Shown: piece by piece, positions 8,618-15,708 of the stretch
How the letters are laid out: each line of letters starts with the position of its first letter
Numbering within the stretch: the stretch's first letter is position 1
Source of the DNA: Microvirga sp. BSC39
GTDB taxonomy: Bacteria; Pseudomonadota; Alphaproteobacteria; Rhizobiales; Beijerinckiaceae
Assembly: GCF_000739015.1 (NCBI RefSeq)
Contig: NZ_JPUG01000070.1
Location: forward strand, 174,113 to 238,112
DNA: 64,000 nucleotides
Direction: 5' to 3'
The notes under the pieces: model-generated
What the model was told of the DNA's origin: nothing
Database searches by the model: none
Seen by the model: the letters and a program-made list of their open reading frames with translations, nothing else
Made by a program: the position numbers and the translations under genes

Positions 8618-9259
8618 TTAGTTCGTGGCTGGCTTTTGCTGGGGCTTCGGCTTGGCATTGCCCTGGGCGGCTCCGCCGGCTCCTGTGGGGGCCGGGCCGC
8701 CGTTGCCGGGCACGAACAGCGCCCTCACGCGGCCGCCGGGGGTCGTCTCGATGTTGGCCACGCCGGTGTTGATGTCGTAGAGCACCCGCTCGCCCTTGGT
8801 GACGTTGGGCCCGTCGCTCAAGGTGGCATTGCCGGTGAGCATGATTTTGTTGGAGCCGCGGTCGAAGGTGGCGTTCTCGCCCGTGGCGACCTGGGTCCGG
8901 GACACGATGGTGACCGGTCCCTTGCAGTCGATCTTCTTGATCGCGCTGTCATCGGCCCCTTGTGCGGCAGGGGCTGCCGCCTGTCCGCCGTTCTGGTCCC
9001 GCTGCTCGTAGAACACGGTCATGATCGTGCACTTCATGGTGCTCTCGCCCTGAACCGCCACCACGTCGCCGGTGAAGACAGCGCGTCCCTCCTTGTCGAA
9101 GACGTCGAGCTTGTTGGCATCGATCTTGATCGGCTCCTTGCTGGAGCCGAAATTGCCGAAGCCCACCGCGCGCTCCTTGCCGGCCTGAGCCCAGGCGGCG
9201 TGTATCGGAACGGAAGCGAGAAGCGCGACAGTGAGGGCGGTGCGTGAGAAACTCATCAT
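8618..9259 (-). CDS. lptA: LPS transport periplasmic protein LptA
   Basis: A 213-residue secreted protein with a signal peptide (SRTALTVALLASVPIHAAWAQ). It has an OstA/LptA beta-jellyroll domain recognisable from IKIDANKLDVFDKEGRAVFTGDVVAVQG, GENATFDRGSNKIMLTGNATL and GERVLYDINTGVANI. LptA forms the periplasmic bridge for LPS between LptC and LptD. A Gly/Pro/Ala/Gln-rich low-complexity C-terminal tail and a Gly/Ala/Gln-rich insert near residue 95 distinguish it from the E. coli protein. Its ATG overlaps the lptC stop by four bases, indicating translational coupling. Confidence 0.93.
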   Translation of the reverse strand: MMSFSRTALTVALLASVPIHAAWAQAGKERAVGFGNFGSSKEPIKIDANKLDVFDKEGRAVFTGDVVAVQGESTMKCTIMTVFYEQRDQNGGQAAAPAAQGADDSAIKKIDCKGPVTIVSRTQVATGENATFDRGSNKIMLTGNATLSDGPNVTKGERVLYDINTGVANIETTPGGRVRALFVPGNGGPAPTGAGGAAQGNAKPKPQQKPATN

Positions 9260-10008
9260 GGACGGGTACTTGTCTGTTGGGGCGCTGGGGCTGAAGCAGG
9301 CATCGTGGAGCCTGTGCCGGCAGCGTCCTTGGACGATGGGGCGGAGCGGGACGGTTCGAGAACGGTGCGCACGCGGCCTTCGAAGCTCATCACCTTGCCG
9401 TTGTCCGTCACCTTCAGCTTCTCGGCCTCGATGGAGCCGTTGCCGAACGAGACCTCGACGGGTTCGTTGGATGTGACGTTGCCGGACTTGAACTGGACGA
9501 AGGCCGACCGAAGCTTGACCTCGTGGCCCGCATCCGTGGTGACCACGATGTTGTCGCGCAGCCGCATCTGCTCCCGCTTGGTATCCAGAGTACCGCTCGC
9601 GGCCTGGAGCAGTGCGACGCTGCCGCGGTCATCCGTGACGATGCGGGCCTTGAGCCCTTTGAGCTGCACCAAGTCGGGCTTGCGTACGTCCTGCGTGGCC
9701 TCCGTGGCAGTCACCTCGTAGGGGCGGTTGTCGTTCTTGAAGCCGGTGAGCTTCGGGCTCGCCATGGTGACGTTGCTGCCGCTCACCCCGATCGAGCCGA
9801 AGCTCAGGTTCTCGATGTTCCGGAACGGATCGTAATAGGCCACGAATCCCACGGCGGCCATGCCGATCAGGGAGCCGAGGGGAATGGCGATCTTGGCGAA
9901 GCGCACCCAATGGGAATGGCGGCGGGCCTTGGTGTAGGCGCGCGTCGACCGGCCGGCCGGCCTCAAGGCCGGGCCGTCAAGCATCGTGGTGCCCTCGATT
10001 CCCGCCAC
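9256..10008 (-). CDS. lptC: LPS export protein LptC
   Basis: A 250-residue membrane-anchored periplasmic protein. It has one N-terminal transmembrane helix (WVRFAKIAIPLGSLIGMAAVGFVAYY, about residues 34-59 with flanks) and an LptC jellyroll domain (MASPKLTGFKNDNRPYEVTA, then LRDNIVVTTDAGHEVKL and MSFEGRVRTVLEP). LptC receives LPS from LptBFG and passes it to LptA. It is longer than E. coli LptC (191 aa), which is usual in Rhizobiales. It overlaps lptA by four bases and lies about 100 bases downstream of rnd on the same strand. Confidence 0.93.
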   Translation of the reverse strand: MAGIEGTTMLDGPALRPAGRSTRAYTKARRHSHWVRFAKIAIPLGSLIGMAAVGFVAYYDPFRNIENLSFGSIGVSGSNVTMASPKLTGFKNDNRPYEVTATEATQDVRKPDLVQLKGLKARIVTDDRGSVALLQAASGTLDTKREQMRLRDNIVVTTDAGHEVKLRSAFVQFKSGNVTSNEPVEVSFGNGSIEAEKLKVTDNGKVMSFEGRVRTVLEPSRSAPSSKDAAGTGSTMPASAPAPQQTSTRP

Positions 10009-10110
10009 TTCTGAACCCCTTCCGCCTCACAATCGGCCCCGCGCCATGACGGACGGACATGGCGATGTTATGACGGATATGGGTTTTATGCGGGAAAGTT
10101 TAAGCGCCCG

Positions 10111-10725
10111 TCAAGAATGGGCGAAAATATCCGTCTCGGGCCAGCCGAGGAGGTCGAGCTGCGCCCGGGTCGGCAGGAAGCTGAAGCATTGATGGGCGAC
10201 GCCGAGACGGTTCTCCCGCTCCAGCATGCGGTCGAGCTTCTCCTTCAGGGCGTGCAGGTGCAGCACGTCCGAGGCCGCATAGTCGAGCTGGGCCGGCGTG
10301 AGCGTGTCGGCGCCCCAATCCGAGGATTGCTGCTGTTTCGACAATTCCACGCCGAGTTGCTCCCGCGCCAGATCCTTGAGGCCATGGCGGTCGGTATAGG
10401 TGCGCACGAGCCGCGAGGCGACCTTGGTGCAATAGACCGGGCGCGGCATGACCCCGAACGTATGGAAGAGCACGGCAAGATCGAAGCGGGCATAATGAAA
10501 AATTTTGAGCACGCTCTCGTCGGATAGGACGCGGATCAGATTTTCCGGCAGGGGGCCGTCCTTGAGGACCTGCACCACGTCCGCCGTGCCGTCCCCGGTG
10601 GAGATCTGCACTACGCAGAGCCTGTCCCGATGCGGGTTGAGGCCCAGCGTCTCGGTATCGATGGCGATGGCGGAGCCGGGTGTGTAATTCGCGGGCAGGT
10701 CGCCGCGATGAAAGCGTACGGTCAT
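10111..10725 (-). CDS. rnd: Short ribonuclease D-type 3'-5' exonuclease
   Basis: A 204-residue DEDD exonuclease. Exo I is visible as IAIDTETLGLNP, Exo II as LKIFHYARFDLAVLF and Exo III as QLDYAASDVLHLHAL, with the catalytic acidic residues present (IDTE, ARFD, SDV). It lacks the HRDC domains of E. coli RNase D (375 aa); this short form is common in alphaproteobacteria and trims tRNA or other RNA 3' ends. The open frame extends far upstream but that part crosses a terminator and another gene's frame, so the ATG giving MTVRFHRGDLP was chosen. The gene lies upstream of lptC. Confidence 0.9.
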   Translation of the reverse strand: MTVRFHRGDLPANYTPGSAIAIDTETLGLNPHRDRLCVVQISTGDGTADVVQVLKDGPLPENLIRVLSDESVLKIFHYARFDLAVLFHTFGVMPRPVYCTKVASRLVRTYTDRHGLKDLAREQLGVELSKQQQSSDWGADTLTPAQLDYAASDVLHLHALKEKLDRMLERENRLGVAHQCFSFLPTRAQLDLLGWPETDIFAHS

Positions 10726-10785
10726 GAAGCATCCAAAATCTGACAGGACAGGCTTAACGCGTCCGGTCTCTGGCTTCAACGGATG

Positions 10786-10812
10786 AGAAAAGCCCCGCGG
10801 AGGCGGGGCTTT
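10786..10812 (-). terminator. Intrinsic terminator after the Tyr/Gly-rich gene
   Basis: A 10-bp perfect stem (AAAGCCCCGC / GCGGGGCTTT) with a 4-base loop, followed on the minus strand by TTTTCTC. It lies 23 bases after the stop of the minus-strand gene 10836-11258 and separates it from rnd. Confidence 0.9.
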
Positions 10813-10835
10813 CCAGTCTTCGATGGTGCCGACCC

Positions 10836-11258
10836 TCAATAGCAGGTCTGGACCCGGCGAACGATGACGCGCCCATACGGGGTGAAGATCCGACGGCGCT
10901 CGAAGAAGCAGCGGGGCGGCGCGTAATAGGCCGGAGCGTAATACGGGTTGGCCGCAGCGCTCACGATGGCCCCCAGCGCCAGACCGCCGATCAGGCCGGC
11001 CGCGATGGCGCCTCCGTTGGAGCGCCGGTAATACCGATAGGGATAGCCGTAATGGCGGCGCGGACCGTAGTAGGCGGAGCGATAGCCTCCATAATAGCGT
11101 GGCCCATAATAGGCCCGGGGAGCATAGGGGCGGTAGCCCCAGCCGGCTTGGTAGTGGGGTCCCCAGTAGGGCTGGGCGTCGGCGGGAGCGGGCTGAACGA
11201 TCATGGAACCGGCGAGGGCAAGGCCCGCCGTCATCAGGTTTTTGAACGACACGCGCAT
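10836..11258 (-). CDS. Secreted Tyr/Gly-rich protein with glycine-zipper helix
   Basis: A 140-residue protein starting at an ATG with GGAGGG just upstream. It has a signal peptide (FKNLMTAGLALAGSMIVQPAPADA), a Tyr/Arg/Gly-rich stretch (GPRYYGGYRSAYYGPRRHYG), a Gly/Ala-rich segment (AIAAGLIGGLALGAIVSAAA), and a C-terminal part with two cysteines (PPRCFFERRRI, RRVQTCY). Similar small secreted proteins are common in Methylobacteriaceae and other Rhizobiales, but their function is unknown. It is monocistronic, with a terminator after it and a candidate EcfG-type promoter upstream, which would fit a general-stress envelope protein; that is inference. Confidence 0.8.
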   Translation of the reverse strand: MRVSFKNLMTAGLALAGSMIVQPAPADAQPYWGPHYQAGWGYRPYAPRAYYGPRYYGGYRSAYYGPRRHYGYPYRYYRRSNGGAIAAGLIGGLALGAIVSAAANPYYAPAYYAPPRCFFERRRIFTPYGRVIVRRVQTCY

Positions 11259-11290
11259 GGTGCCCTCCAAGAAGCAGGAGCCTCCAAGAC

Positions 11291-11316
11291 AACAATTCGC
11301 CGAGCGTCCATGTTCC
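11291..11316 (-). promoter_or_regulatory. Candidate EcfG-type stress promoter
   Basis: On the minus strand GGAAC is followed after 17 bases by TGTT. The alphaproteobacterial general-stress consensus is GGAAC-N16/17-CGTT, so the -35 is perfect and the -10 has one mismatch. Transcription would start about 26 bases before the ATG of the 10836-11258 gene, leaving room for its GGAGGG ribosome binding site. Confidence 0.4.
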
Positions 11317-11504
11317 GCTTTTGTCTGCTCATATCCTTGATGCTCGGCTTTCAGCGCAGACCCTTGACCAATCCGACTGTGCTTCAAGAGGAGGCATATC
11401 TCAGGAGTGAAGCTCACGGGATGTCGTCAAGCTTCGCATAGGTTAATGCAGCAGGGCGCCAAGCAGGGCTTGCTGAAAGGCTCGCACTGGAAGGAGTTGG
11501 TAGA

Positions 11505-12056
11505 GTGTCCATCGAAAACTCCCTGAAGGAGCAGATGCTCGCAGCCATCCCGCATCTGCGCGCCTTTGCCATCTCCCTTTCCGGCAGCGTCGACAGGGCG
11601 GACGATCTGGTGCAGAGCGCCCTGCTCAAAGGTCTGAGCAATTTCGACAAGTTCCAGCCCGGCACCAGCATGCAGGCGTGGCTCTTCACGATCCTGCGCA
11701 ACGACTTTCTGACCCAGATCCGCAGGAAAAAGCGCGAGGTCGAGGATCCTGAAGGTTCCTGGGCCGAGAAGGTTGCAGTCATGCCGGACCAAGGCTCACG
11801 GCTCGATTTCACGGACATGCTCAAGGCCCTCGGCAAGCTTCCCGTGGACCAGCGCGAGGCGCTGCTCCTGGTAAGCGCGGAAGGGCTGTCCTACGAGGAC
11901 GCAGCGCGGATCTGCGGCACCAATATCGGCACCATCAAGAGCCGCATCAATCGCGCCCGCAACCGCCTGGCGGAACTGATGAAGTTCGATGCGAACGACG
12001 ATCTCGGCCCCGACCGCCTCGTCAGGGCCGCTCTGTTCATGCACGCCTCGCCTTGA
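11505..12056 (+). CDS. ECF-type sigma-70 family RNA polymerase sigma factor
   Basis: A 183-residue ECF sigma factor. Region 2 spans about residues 12-80 (DDLVQSALLKGLSNFDKFQPGT, MQAWLFTILRNDFLTQIRR) and region 4 about 105-165 (LPVDQREALLLVSAEGLSYEDAA, GTIKSRINRARNRL). It resembles the EcfG/ECF15 and related Rhizobiales groups, but no NepR/PhyR or transmembrane anti-sigma gene is adjacent, so its control is not visible here. It begins with GTG, with AAGGAG about nine bases upstream. It is convergent with the hsp20 gene. Involvement in stress is inferred. Confidence 0.9.
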   Translation: MSIENSLKEQMLAAIPHLRAFAISLSGSVDRADDLVQSALLKGLSNFDKFQPGTSMQAWLFTILRNDFLTQIRRKKREVEDPEGSWAEKVAVMPDQGSRLDFTDMLKALGKLPVDQREALLLVSAEGLSYEDAARICGTNIGTIKSRINRARNRLAELMKFDANDDLGPDRLVRAALFMHASP

Positions 12057-12076
12057 GCTGCGCATGGTGGGCGCTT

Positions 12077-12099
12077 GGCGCCGGCACTCCGCCGGCGCC
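12077..12099. terminator. GC-rich hairpin between convergent genes
   Basis: A perfect 9-bp inverted repeat (GGCGCCGGC / GCCGGCGCC) with a 5-base loop lies between the sigma factor stop and the hsp20 stop. It lacks a T-run on either strand, so it would be at best a weak bidirectional terminator or an mRNA end-protecting hairpin. Confidence 0.45.
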
Positions 12100-12117
12100 A
12101 TTGAAAGGCGCATCCAG

Positions 12118-12606
12118 TTATGCAGCCTTGCCGTGCTCGATCTGCGCACGCTGGTTATCCTGCCCCAGGCTCTTCATGCCGTTGCCGGAATTGATCTCGA
12201 TGCGGCGCGGCTTCAGGGCCTCGGGCACCTCGCGCTTGAGCTCGACGGACAGCAGGCCGTTTTCAAGGTTCGCACCCACCACCTTCACGTGATCTGCGAG
12301 GTTGAAGATCTGCTTGAAGGCGCGGGTCGCGATGCCGCGGTGCAGATACTGCTTGCTCTCGTCGGAGCCCTTCTTCTGGCCTATCACGAGAAGCTGGCCT
12401 TCTTTCTGCGTGAGCTCGATCTCCTCAGGAGAGAAGCCCGCAACGGCCATGGTGATGAGGTACTGGTCCTCACCCAGCTTCTCGATGTTGTAGGGCGGCC
12501 AGTTGGCCATGGACTCGACCTGGGTCGACTGGTCGAGCATGTCGAACAGTCGGTCAAAGCCGACTGTCGAGCGGTACAGGGGTGAGAAGTCGAAAGCTGT
12601 TCTCAT
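12118..12606 (-). CDS. Small heat-shock protein Hsp20 (IbpA class)
   Basis: A 162-residue chaperone of the bacterial class A sHSP type. N-terminal MRTAFDFSPLYRSTVGFDRLF is followed by an alpha-crystallin domain (about residues 35-130, with YNIEKLGEDQYLITMAVAGF, LHRGIATRAFKQIFNL and the GLLSVEL motif) and a C-terminal extension with an IEI anchor (RRIEIN). Such proteins hold unfolding proteins in large oligomers for refolding by DnaK/ClpB. The start was chosen for its GGAGGA ribosome binding site, which is also the predicted target of the upstream RNA thermometer. A sigma-32-like promoter lies further upstream, so both transcription and translation appear heat-controlled. Confidence 0.95.
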   Translation of the reverse strand: MRTAFDFSPLYRSTVGFDRLFDMLDQSTQVESMANWPPYNIEKLGEDQYLITMAVAGFSPEEIELTQKEGQLLVIGQKKGSDESKQYLHRGIATRAFKQIFNLADHVKVVGANLENGLLSVELKREVPEALKPRRIEINSGNGMKSLGQDNQRAQIEHGKAA

Positions 12607-12694
12607 AACCACATCCTCCAATGAGCAACATGGATCCGAGAGCGCCGGACACCCGCCGGCGCCCGTATGGCCAAGCCTTTGAAAGGCCTTGGCA
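12607..12694 (-). promoter_or_regulatory. Candidate ROSE RNA thermometer in the hsp20 leader
   Basis: The leader on the minus strand holds three consecutive hairpins: GCCAAG..CTTGGC (outer stem of a longer helix), GGCGCCGG..CCGGCGCT, and a 3' hairpin in which TTGCTC faces GGAGGA across ATT. ROSE elements of rhizobial small heat-shock genes have exactly this plan, with a conserved U(U/C)GCU pairing imperfectly with the Shine-Dalgarno just before the start codon. The key motif is at 12613-12628. The match is by eye; a covariance search was not possible. Confidence 0.75.
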
Positions 12695-12700
12695 ATCCTG

Positions 12701-12730
12701 ATTTTAGGATCAATTTTTCCGGTTTTCAAG
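12701..12730 (-). promoter_or_regulatory. Candidate RpoH (sigma-32) promoter for hsp20
   Basis: On the minus strand CTTGAAA (12730-12724) is followed after 15 bases by CCTAAAAT (12708-12701), close to the alphaproteobacterial sigma-32 pattern CTTGAAA..CCTATAT-like. Transcription would start near 12694, giving a leader of about 88 bases that contains the ROSE-like structure. Confidence 0.5.
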
Positions 12731-12827
12731 AGGGGAGAATCGGCCTGATCACTTGCCTGTGAGACGGGCTGGCCATTCGGTCTGCTTGGCCCTAGCATCA
12801 GCCTGCCTCGACCAGGGAACGACCAAC

Positions 12828-12989
12828 ATGCTTCGCATCTTCTCCCTCGCCTTGTTGACCATCTTCGCCGCTCCGGCCTTCGCGACGGAGACGCCCACGG
12901 ACAACACCATCGTTGCCCAGGAGCAGCGGCCTCCGCAGCAGAGTCCGAAGCGAGATTGCGAGAGGAAGCAGGACGAGGGTGTGAGCTAG
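12828..12989 (+). CDS. Small secreted hypothetical protein
   Basis: A 53-residue protein with a clear signal peptide (MLRIFSLALLTIFAAPAFA) and a short, polar, Gln/Pro-rich mature part (QEQRPPQQSPKRDCERK). An upstream in-frame start would add 25 residues, but the ATG used here follows an AGGGA sequence and places the signal peptide correctly. The stop overlaps the convergent YihY gene's stop by four bases. I recognise no family. It could be real or chance; the signal peptide is the only positive evidence. Confidence 0.45.
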   Translation: MLRIFSLALLTIFAAPAFATETPTDNTIVAQEQRPPQQSPKRDCERKQDEGVS

Positions 12990-13891
12990 AGCTGCACCAC
13001 AGAAGCAGGTTCTGCTTCCAGAATGGCTGTGGCGCGATCGTCGGCAGGCTTTGTCCGCCGCCGCAGGGCAGCGTTGAGCTCGGCCCCGAAGATGAAGATC
13101 GCCGCCGAGATCTGCAGGAAGATCAGCGCGGTCAGAATTCCCGCGAGCCCCGCATAGGTCGCTTTCAGGTGGGTCATGTTGGCCAGGAACTCGCCGTAGA
13201 GACTGGCGCCGAGAAGCCACAGGACCAAGGTCGCGGCGATGCCGGGCAGCACGTTCCATGCGCGGGGCCGGGCATCCGGCAGCCAGAGATGAGTGGCCGC
13301 GAGGCCCGCCACCAGGATGACGGAAGCCAATCCGTAGCGAACCGCGTCATAGGTAAGACCCAGAGACTTCAGGTCCGGCATCGACAGCACCGCGGCGCGC
13401 CAGAAGGACGGCCACAGCACCACGAGGACCGCAGACGCCACCAGCGCGCCCGCGCCGATCAGCACGAAACCCGCACCGATCAGCCGGGCCTGCCACCAGG
13501 GCCTGAACCGTTCGACCCCGTAGGCCCGGCACAGGGCGATGCGCAGGCTCTCCACGCCGTTCGTGGCGACCAGCAGGGTGAGCACGATGCTGATCGTCAG
13601 CACGTTCCGGCGGGGGATCAGAACCTTGTCGGCCTCCCGCGCCAGCGGACCCGCGACTCCCTCAGGCCAGAAGTCGAACAGCAGGTGAATGATATGGGTG
13701 GAGATGCGTCCGGCCCCGAGAATGGCTGCCAGCGCCGCGACGCAGATCAGGAATGGAAAGAGCGCGATCACCAGGGAGAGCACCACGTGGCTTGCCATGG
13801 CAAGGCCGTCATTGCGCGAGAAGCGCACGCCCGCATCGGCGATGGCCGCGAGGATCGAGCGGGCGTAGGGAGGAAGAACGGGGAAGCGCAT
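12986..13891 (-). CDS. YihY/virulence factor BrkB family membrane protein
   Basis: A 301-residue inner-membrane protein with about six transmembrane helices (for example VVLSLVIALFPFLICVAAL, VLIGAGALVASAVLVVLW, TAIFIFGAELN-like end). The YihY/BrkB family features are visible: early ARF-like amphipathic helix with FSRNDGLAMASHVVLS, the central GVESLRIALCRAYGVERFRPWWQ and the late motif AGLAGILTALIFLQISAAIFIFGAELNA (given here in pieces). The family was once called ribonuclease BN, wrongly; its role is unclear, possibly envelope transport. The C-terminal tail is cytoplasmic and short. It is monocistronic. Confidence 0.9.
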   Translation of the reverse strand: MRFPVLPPYARSILAAIADAGVRFSRNDGLAMASHVVLSLVIALFPFLICVAALAAILGAGRISTHIIHLLFDFWPEGVAGPLAREADKVLIPRRNVLTISIVLTLLVATNGVESLRIALCRAYGVERFRPWWQARLIGAGFVLIGAGALVASAVLVVLWPSFWRAAVLSMPDLKSLGLTYDAVRYGLASVILVAGLAATHLWLPDARPRAWNVLPGIAATLVLWLLGASLYGEFLANMTHLKATYAGLAGILTALIFLQISAAIFIFGAELNAALRRRTKPADDRATAILEAEPASVVQL

Positions 13892-14011
13892 CGTCGGATT
13901 GGATTCCTGGACCGGCAGATCGGACGGATGCTGTTGCGCGATCCGATCCCTTGATGCGGTGCTCAGGGGCTCGAGGCAAGGTCCATTCTGCCACAGGCCT
14001 CCGGTGCTTTT

Positions 14012-14767
14012 CTAGGAAACCCGGCCTCGTGCCTCATTCGCCAGCCGGACGAGCATCGGCCGCACCTCATGCGGGCCGGTGAGCGCTCTTGGGAAGGGCA
14101 GGCGCAGGGTCTCGTCGCCCAGCGCCATCTGAACGCCTTCCGGGTCGATGCCGATCAGGCGCCAGGCGCCCTCGCGGGCGCCGCAGAGCTGCGTGGCATA
14201 AAGCGCCACCGCGTCGGCATGATCCTCGTTCATGTGCTCGACCGCCTGGGCCTCGAAATCGTAGAAGTCGAAGAACCCGGACAGATCCGCCAGCAGATCC
14301 TCCCTGGACATGCGATAGGCCCGGCCGAAGCCCCCGTTGAGGCTGCCCGACACGAACTTGAGGCGCCAAAAGGCGAAATCGGGAAAGTCCACGTAGAGTT
14401 CGGCCTTGGGATGCTGCAGCAGGTAGCGGCGGCGGACCTGCTGTGTCTCAAGGCTGTCCCGTTCGAGCCTGTGCGCCTCGGCCAGGAGGGTCAGGCGAGG
14501 ATGAGCCAGCGGGTCGCCCTTGCCGATGGAGGACAGGAGCAGCGAGCAGCGCGGATCGGCCTCCAGCAGCCGGGTATGGGCCGAGAGTTGGGAGGTGAGG
14601 ATGACCGGCGACCCGTCGAGATCCGTTCCCACCTGCACGAGGCTGGCAAACGGCATGCCGCTCTGCGCATCGTTGGTGGCAAGTGCGCCCGAGCGCACCG
14701 TGCGCATGAGCTTCTTGGCAAGCCCGCGGGCCTCGTCGTCGACCGGAAGGACCGGATCTTTCGCCAT
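14012..14767 (-). CDS. hutZ: HugZ/HutZ-family heme utilisation protein
   Basis: A 251-residue cytoplasmic protein with an N-terminal pyridoxamine-phosphate-oxidase-like split-barrel (GALATNDAQSGMPFASLVQV, then SSIGKGDPLAHPRLTLLA) and a C-terminal DUF2470 domain (AVEHMNEDHADAVALYA). This two-domain plan is that of HugZ/HutZ, heme-binding proteins that degrade or store heme. It is the last gene of a minus-strand heme operon (receptor, HmuQ-like, HutX, HutZ), 27 bases after hutX. In Vibrio, HutX hands heme to HutZ, and the same adjacent pair here supports that role. Heme oxygenase activity is inferred. Confidence 0.85.
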   Translation of the reverse strand: MAKDPVLPVDDEARGLAKKLMRTVRSGALATNDAQSGMPFASLVQVGTDLDGSPVILTSQLSAHTRLLEADPRCSLLLSSIGKGDPLAHPRLTLLAEAHRLERDSLETQQVRRRYLLQHPKAELYVDFPDFAFWRLKFVSGSLNGGFGRAYRMSREDLLADLSGFFDFYDFEAQAVEHMNEDHADAVALYATQLCGAREGAWRLIGIDPEGVQMALGDETLRLPFPRALTGPHEVRPMLVRLANEARGRVS

Positions 14768-14794
14768 GCTCTTCGCCTCTCCCTGTATGGCCGG

Positions 14795-15304
14795 TTAGGC
14801 CGACTGGCGATGTTCCGCGAGCAGCGCCTCGAACCGGGCGACCTGATCCGCCTTGAGGGAACGGTCTTTGTTGCGCCCCACGAAAATCTTGAACATCACA
14901 CCGCCCTCGTGGTTGACGAACTGCACCGAGCAGGAGCGCCGGCCGAAGAAGGGACGGTCGACGAAATAGATGGACCGGCAGCGCTCCATCCTCAAGTGCC
15001 CGCCGATGGGGCTCTCGCCGTGGATGTTGAAATAGCCGCGGCCTTCCGTTCCCGGTGGAACGCTGCCCTCGCATTCGAACACGCCGTCACGGGTATGCAC
15101 CACGAGGGTGATCGCCCCCCATTGCGTCACCTCCTGCCAGATCTCCCGGTAGAGATCGCCGGGCACCCGCACGGCGGCCTCCGCTGGAAGACAATCGAGA
15201 ACGGCCTGCATCGCCACGCCGTGCTTTTCCGCAACCTGCTCGAGGATGCCGTCCGGCCTCATTGCAAGATCCTGGCGGATCAGTTCGCTCACGGAAGCGC
15301 TCAT
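14795..15304 (-). CDS. hutX: HutX/HuvX-family cytosolic heme carrier
   Basis: A 169-residue cytoplasmic protein of the HuvX/HutX family (ChuX-like fold). Recognisable pieces are YREIWQEVTQWGAITLVVHT, FECEGSVPPGTEGRGYFNIH and the repeat-like end VQFVNHEGGVMFKIFVGRN. These proteins bind heme on arrival in the cytosol and pass it to a degrading partner. It lies four bases downstream of the IsdG-type monooxygenase gene and upstream of hutZ, so the three are certainly co-transcribed. Having both a carrier and two candidate heme-degrading proteins in one operon is unusual. Confidence 0.87.
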   Translation of the reverse strand: MSASVSELIRQDLAMRPDGILEQVAEKHGVAMQAVLDCLPAEAAVRVPGDLYREIWQEVTQWGAITLVVHTRDGVFECEGSVPPGTEGRGYFNIHGESPIGGHLRMERCRSIYFVDRPFFGRRSCSVQFVNHEGGVMFKIFVGRNKDRSLKADQVARFEALLAEHRQSA

Positions 15305-15308
15305 TCTC

Positions 15309-15647
15309 TTATTCCGCCGCCTTCGCCGTCAGCCCGATGGTTTGGATCACGTCGAATCCTTCGAATTCCGGGTGGCCCAGGGTCAGGGGCTTGTTGGAGC
15401 CTGTGCTGGCGCGCGTATGGGAGGCACGGAACTGCTCGGAGCGCGTCCAGGCTTCGAACTGCGCCTTCGAGGCCCAGACGGTGTGCGAGGAATAGAGCAC
15501 GTGATCCTCGCGCTCGGGGCCGCGCAGCATGTGGAACTCGATGAACCCGTCGAGCTCATGCAGGTAGCTCTCCCGCGTAAGCCAGCGCTGCTCGAACTCC
15601 TGCGTGGCGTCCTTCAAAACCTTGAAGCGGTTCATGGCGATGAACAT
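15309..15647 (-). CDS. hmuQ: IsdG/HmuQ-type heme-degrading monooxygenase
   Basis: A 112-residue ABM-fold protein close to rhizobial HmuQ/HmuD. With the chosen ATG (GGAG seven bases upstream), the IsdG catalytic triad falls at Asn6 (MFIAMNRFK), Trp67 (FEAWTRSE) and His77 (FRASHTRA), the same spacing as in staphylococcal IsdG/IsdI. The end LGHPEFEGFDVIQ is typical of the rhizobial group. It should open the heme ring to release iron, giving biliverdin or a related product. It sits 61 bases downstream of the receptor gene and 4 bases upstream of hutX. Confidence 0.9.
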   Translation of the reverse strand: MFIAMNRFKVLKDATQEFEQRWLTRESYLHELDGFIEFHMLRGPEREDHVLYSSHTVWASKAQFEAWTRSEQFRASHTRASTGSNKPLTLGHPEFEGFDVIQTIGLTAKAAE

Positions 15648-15708
15648 GGGTGTCTCCATTGTCAGCAAAGCGGACGCGCGGGGAACCTGCGCTCCCCGCG
15701 CCTAAAAG

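Noticed and set aside
10726..11295. N-terminal extension of the RNase D frame
   Set aside because: The extension passes through an intrinsic terminator and lies out of frame with the Tyr/Gly-rich gene; the exonuclease fold starts at the internal ATG.
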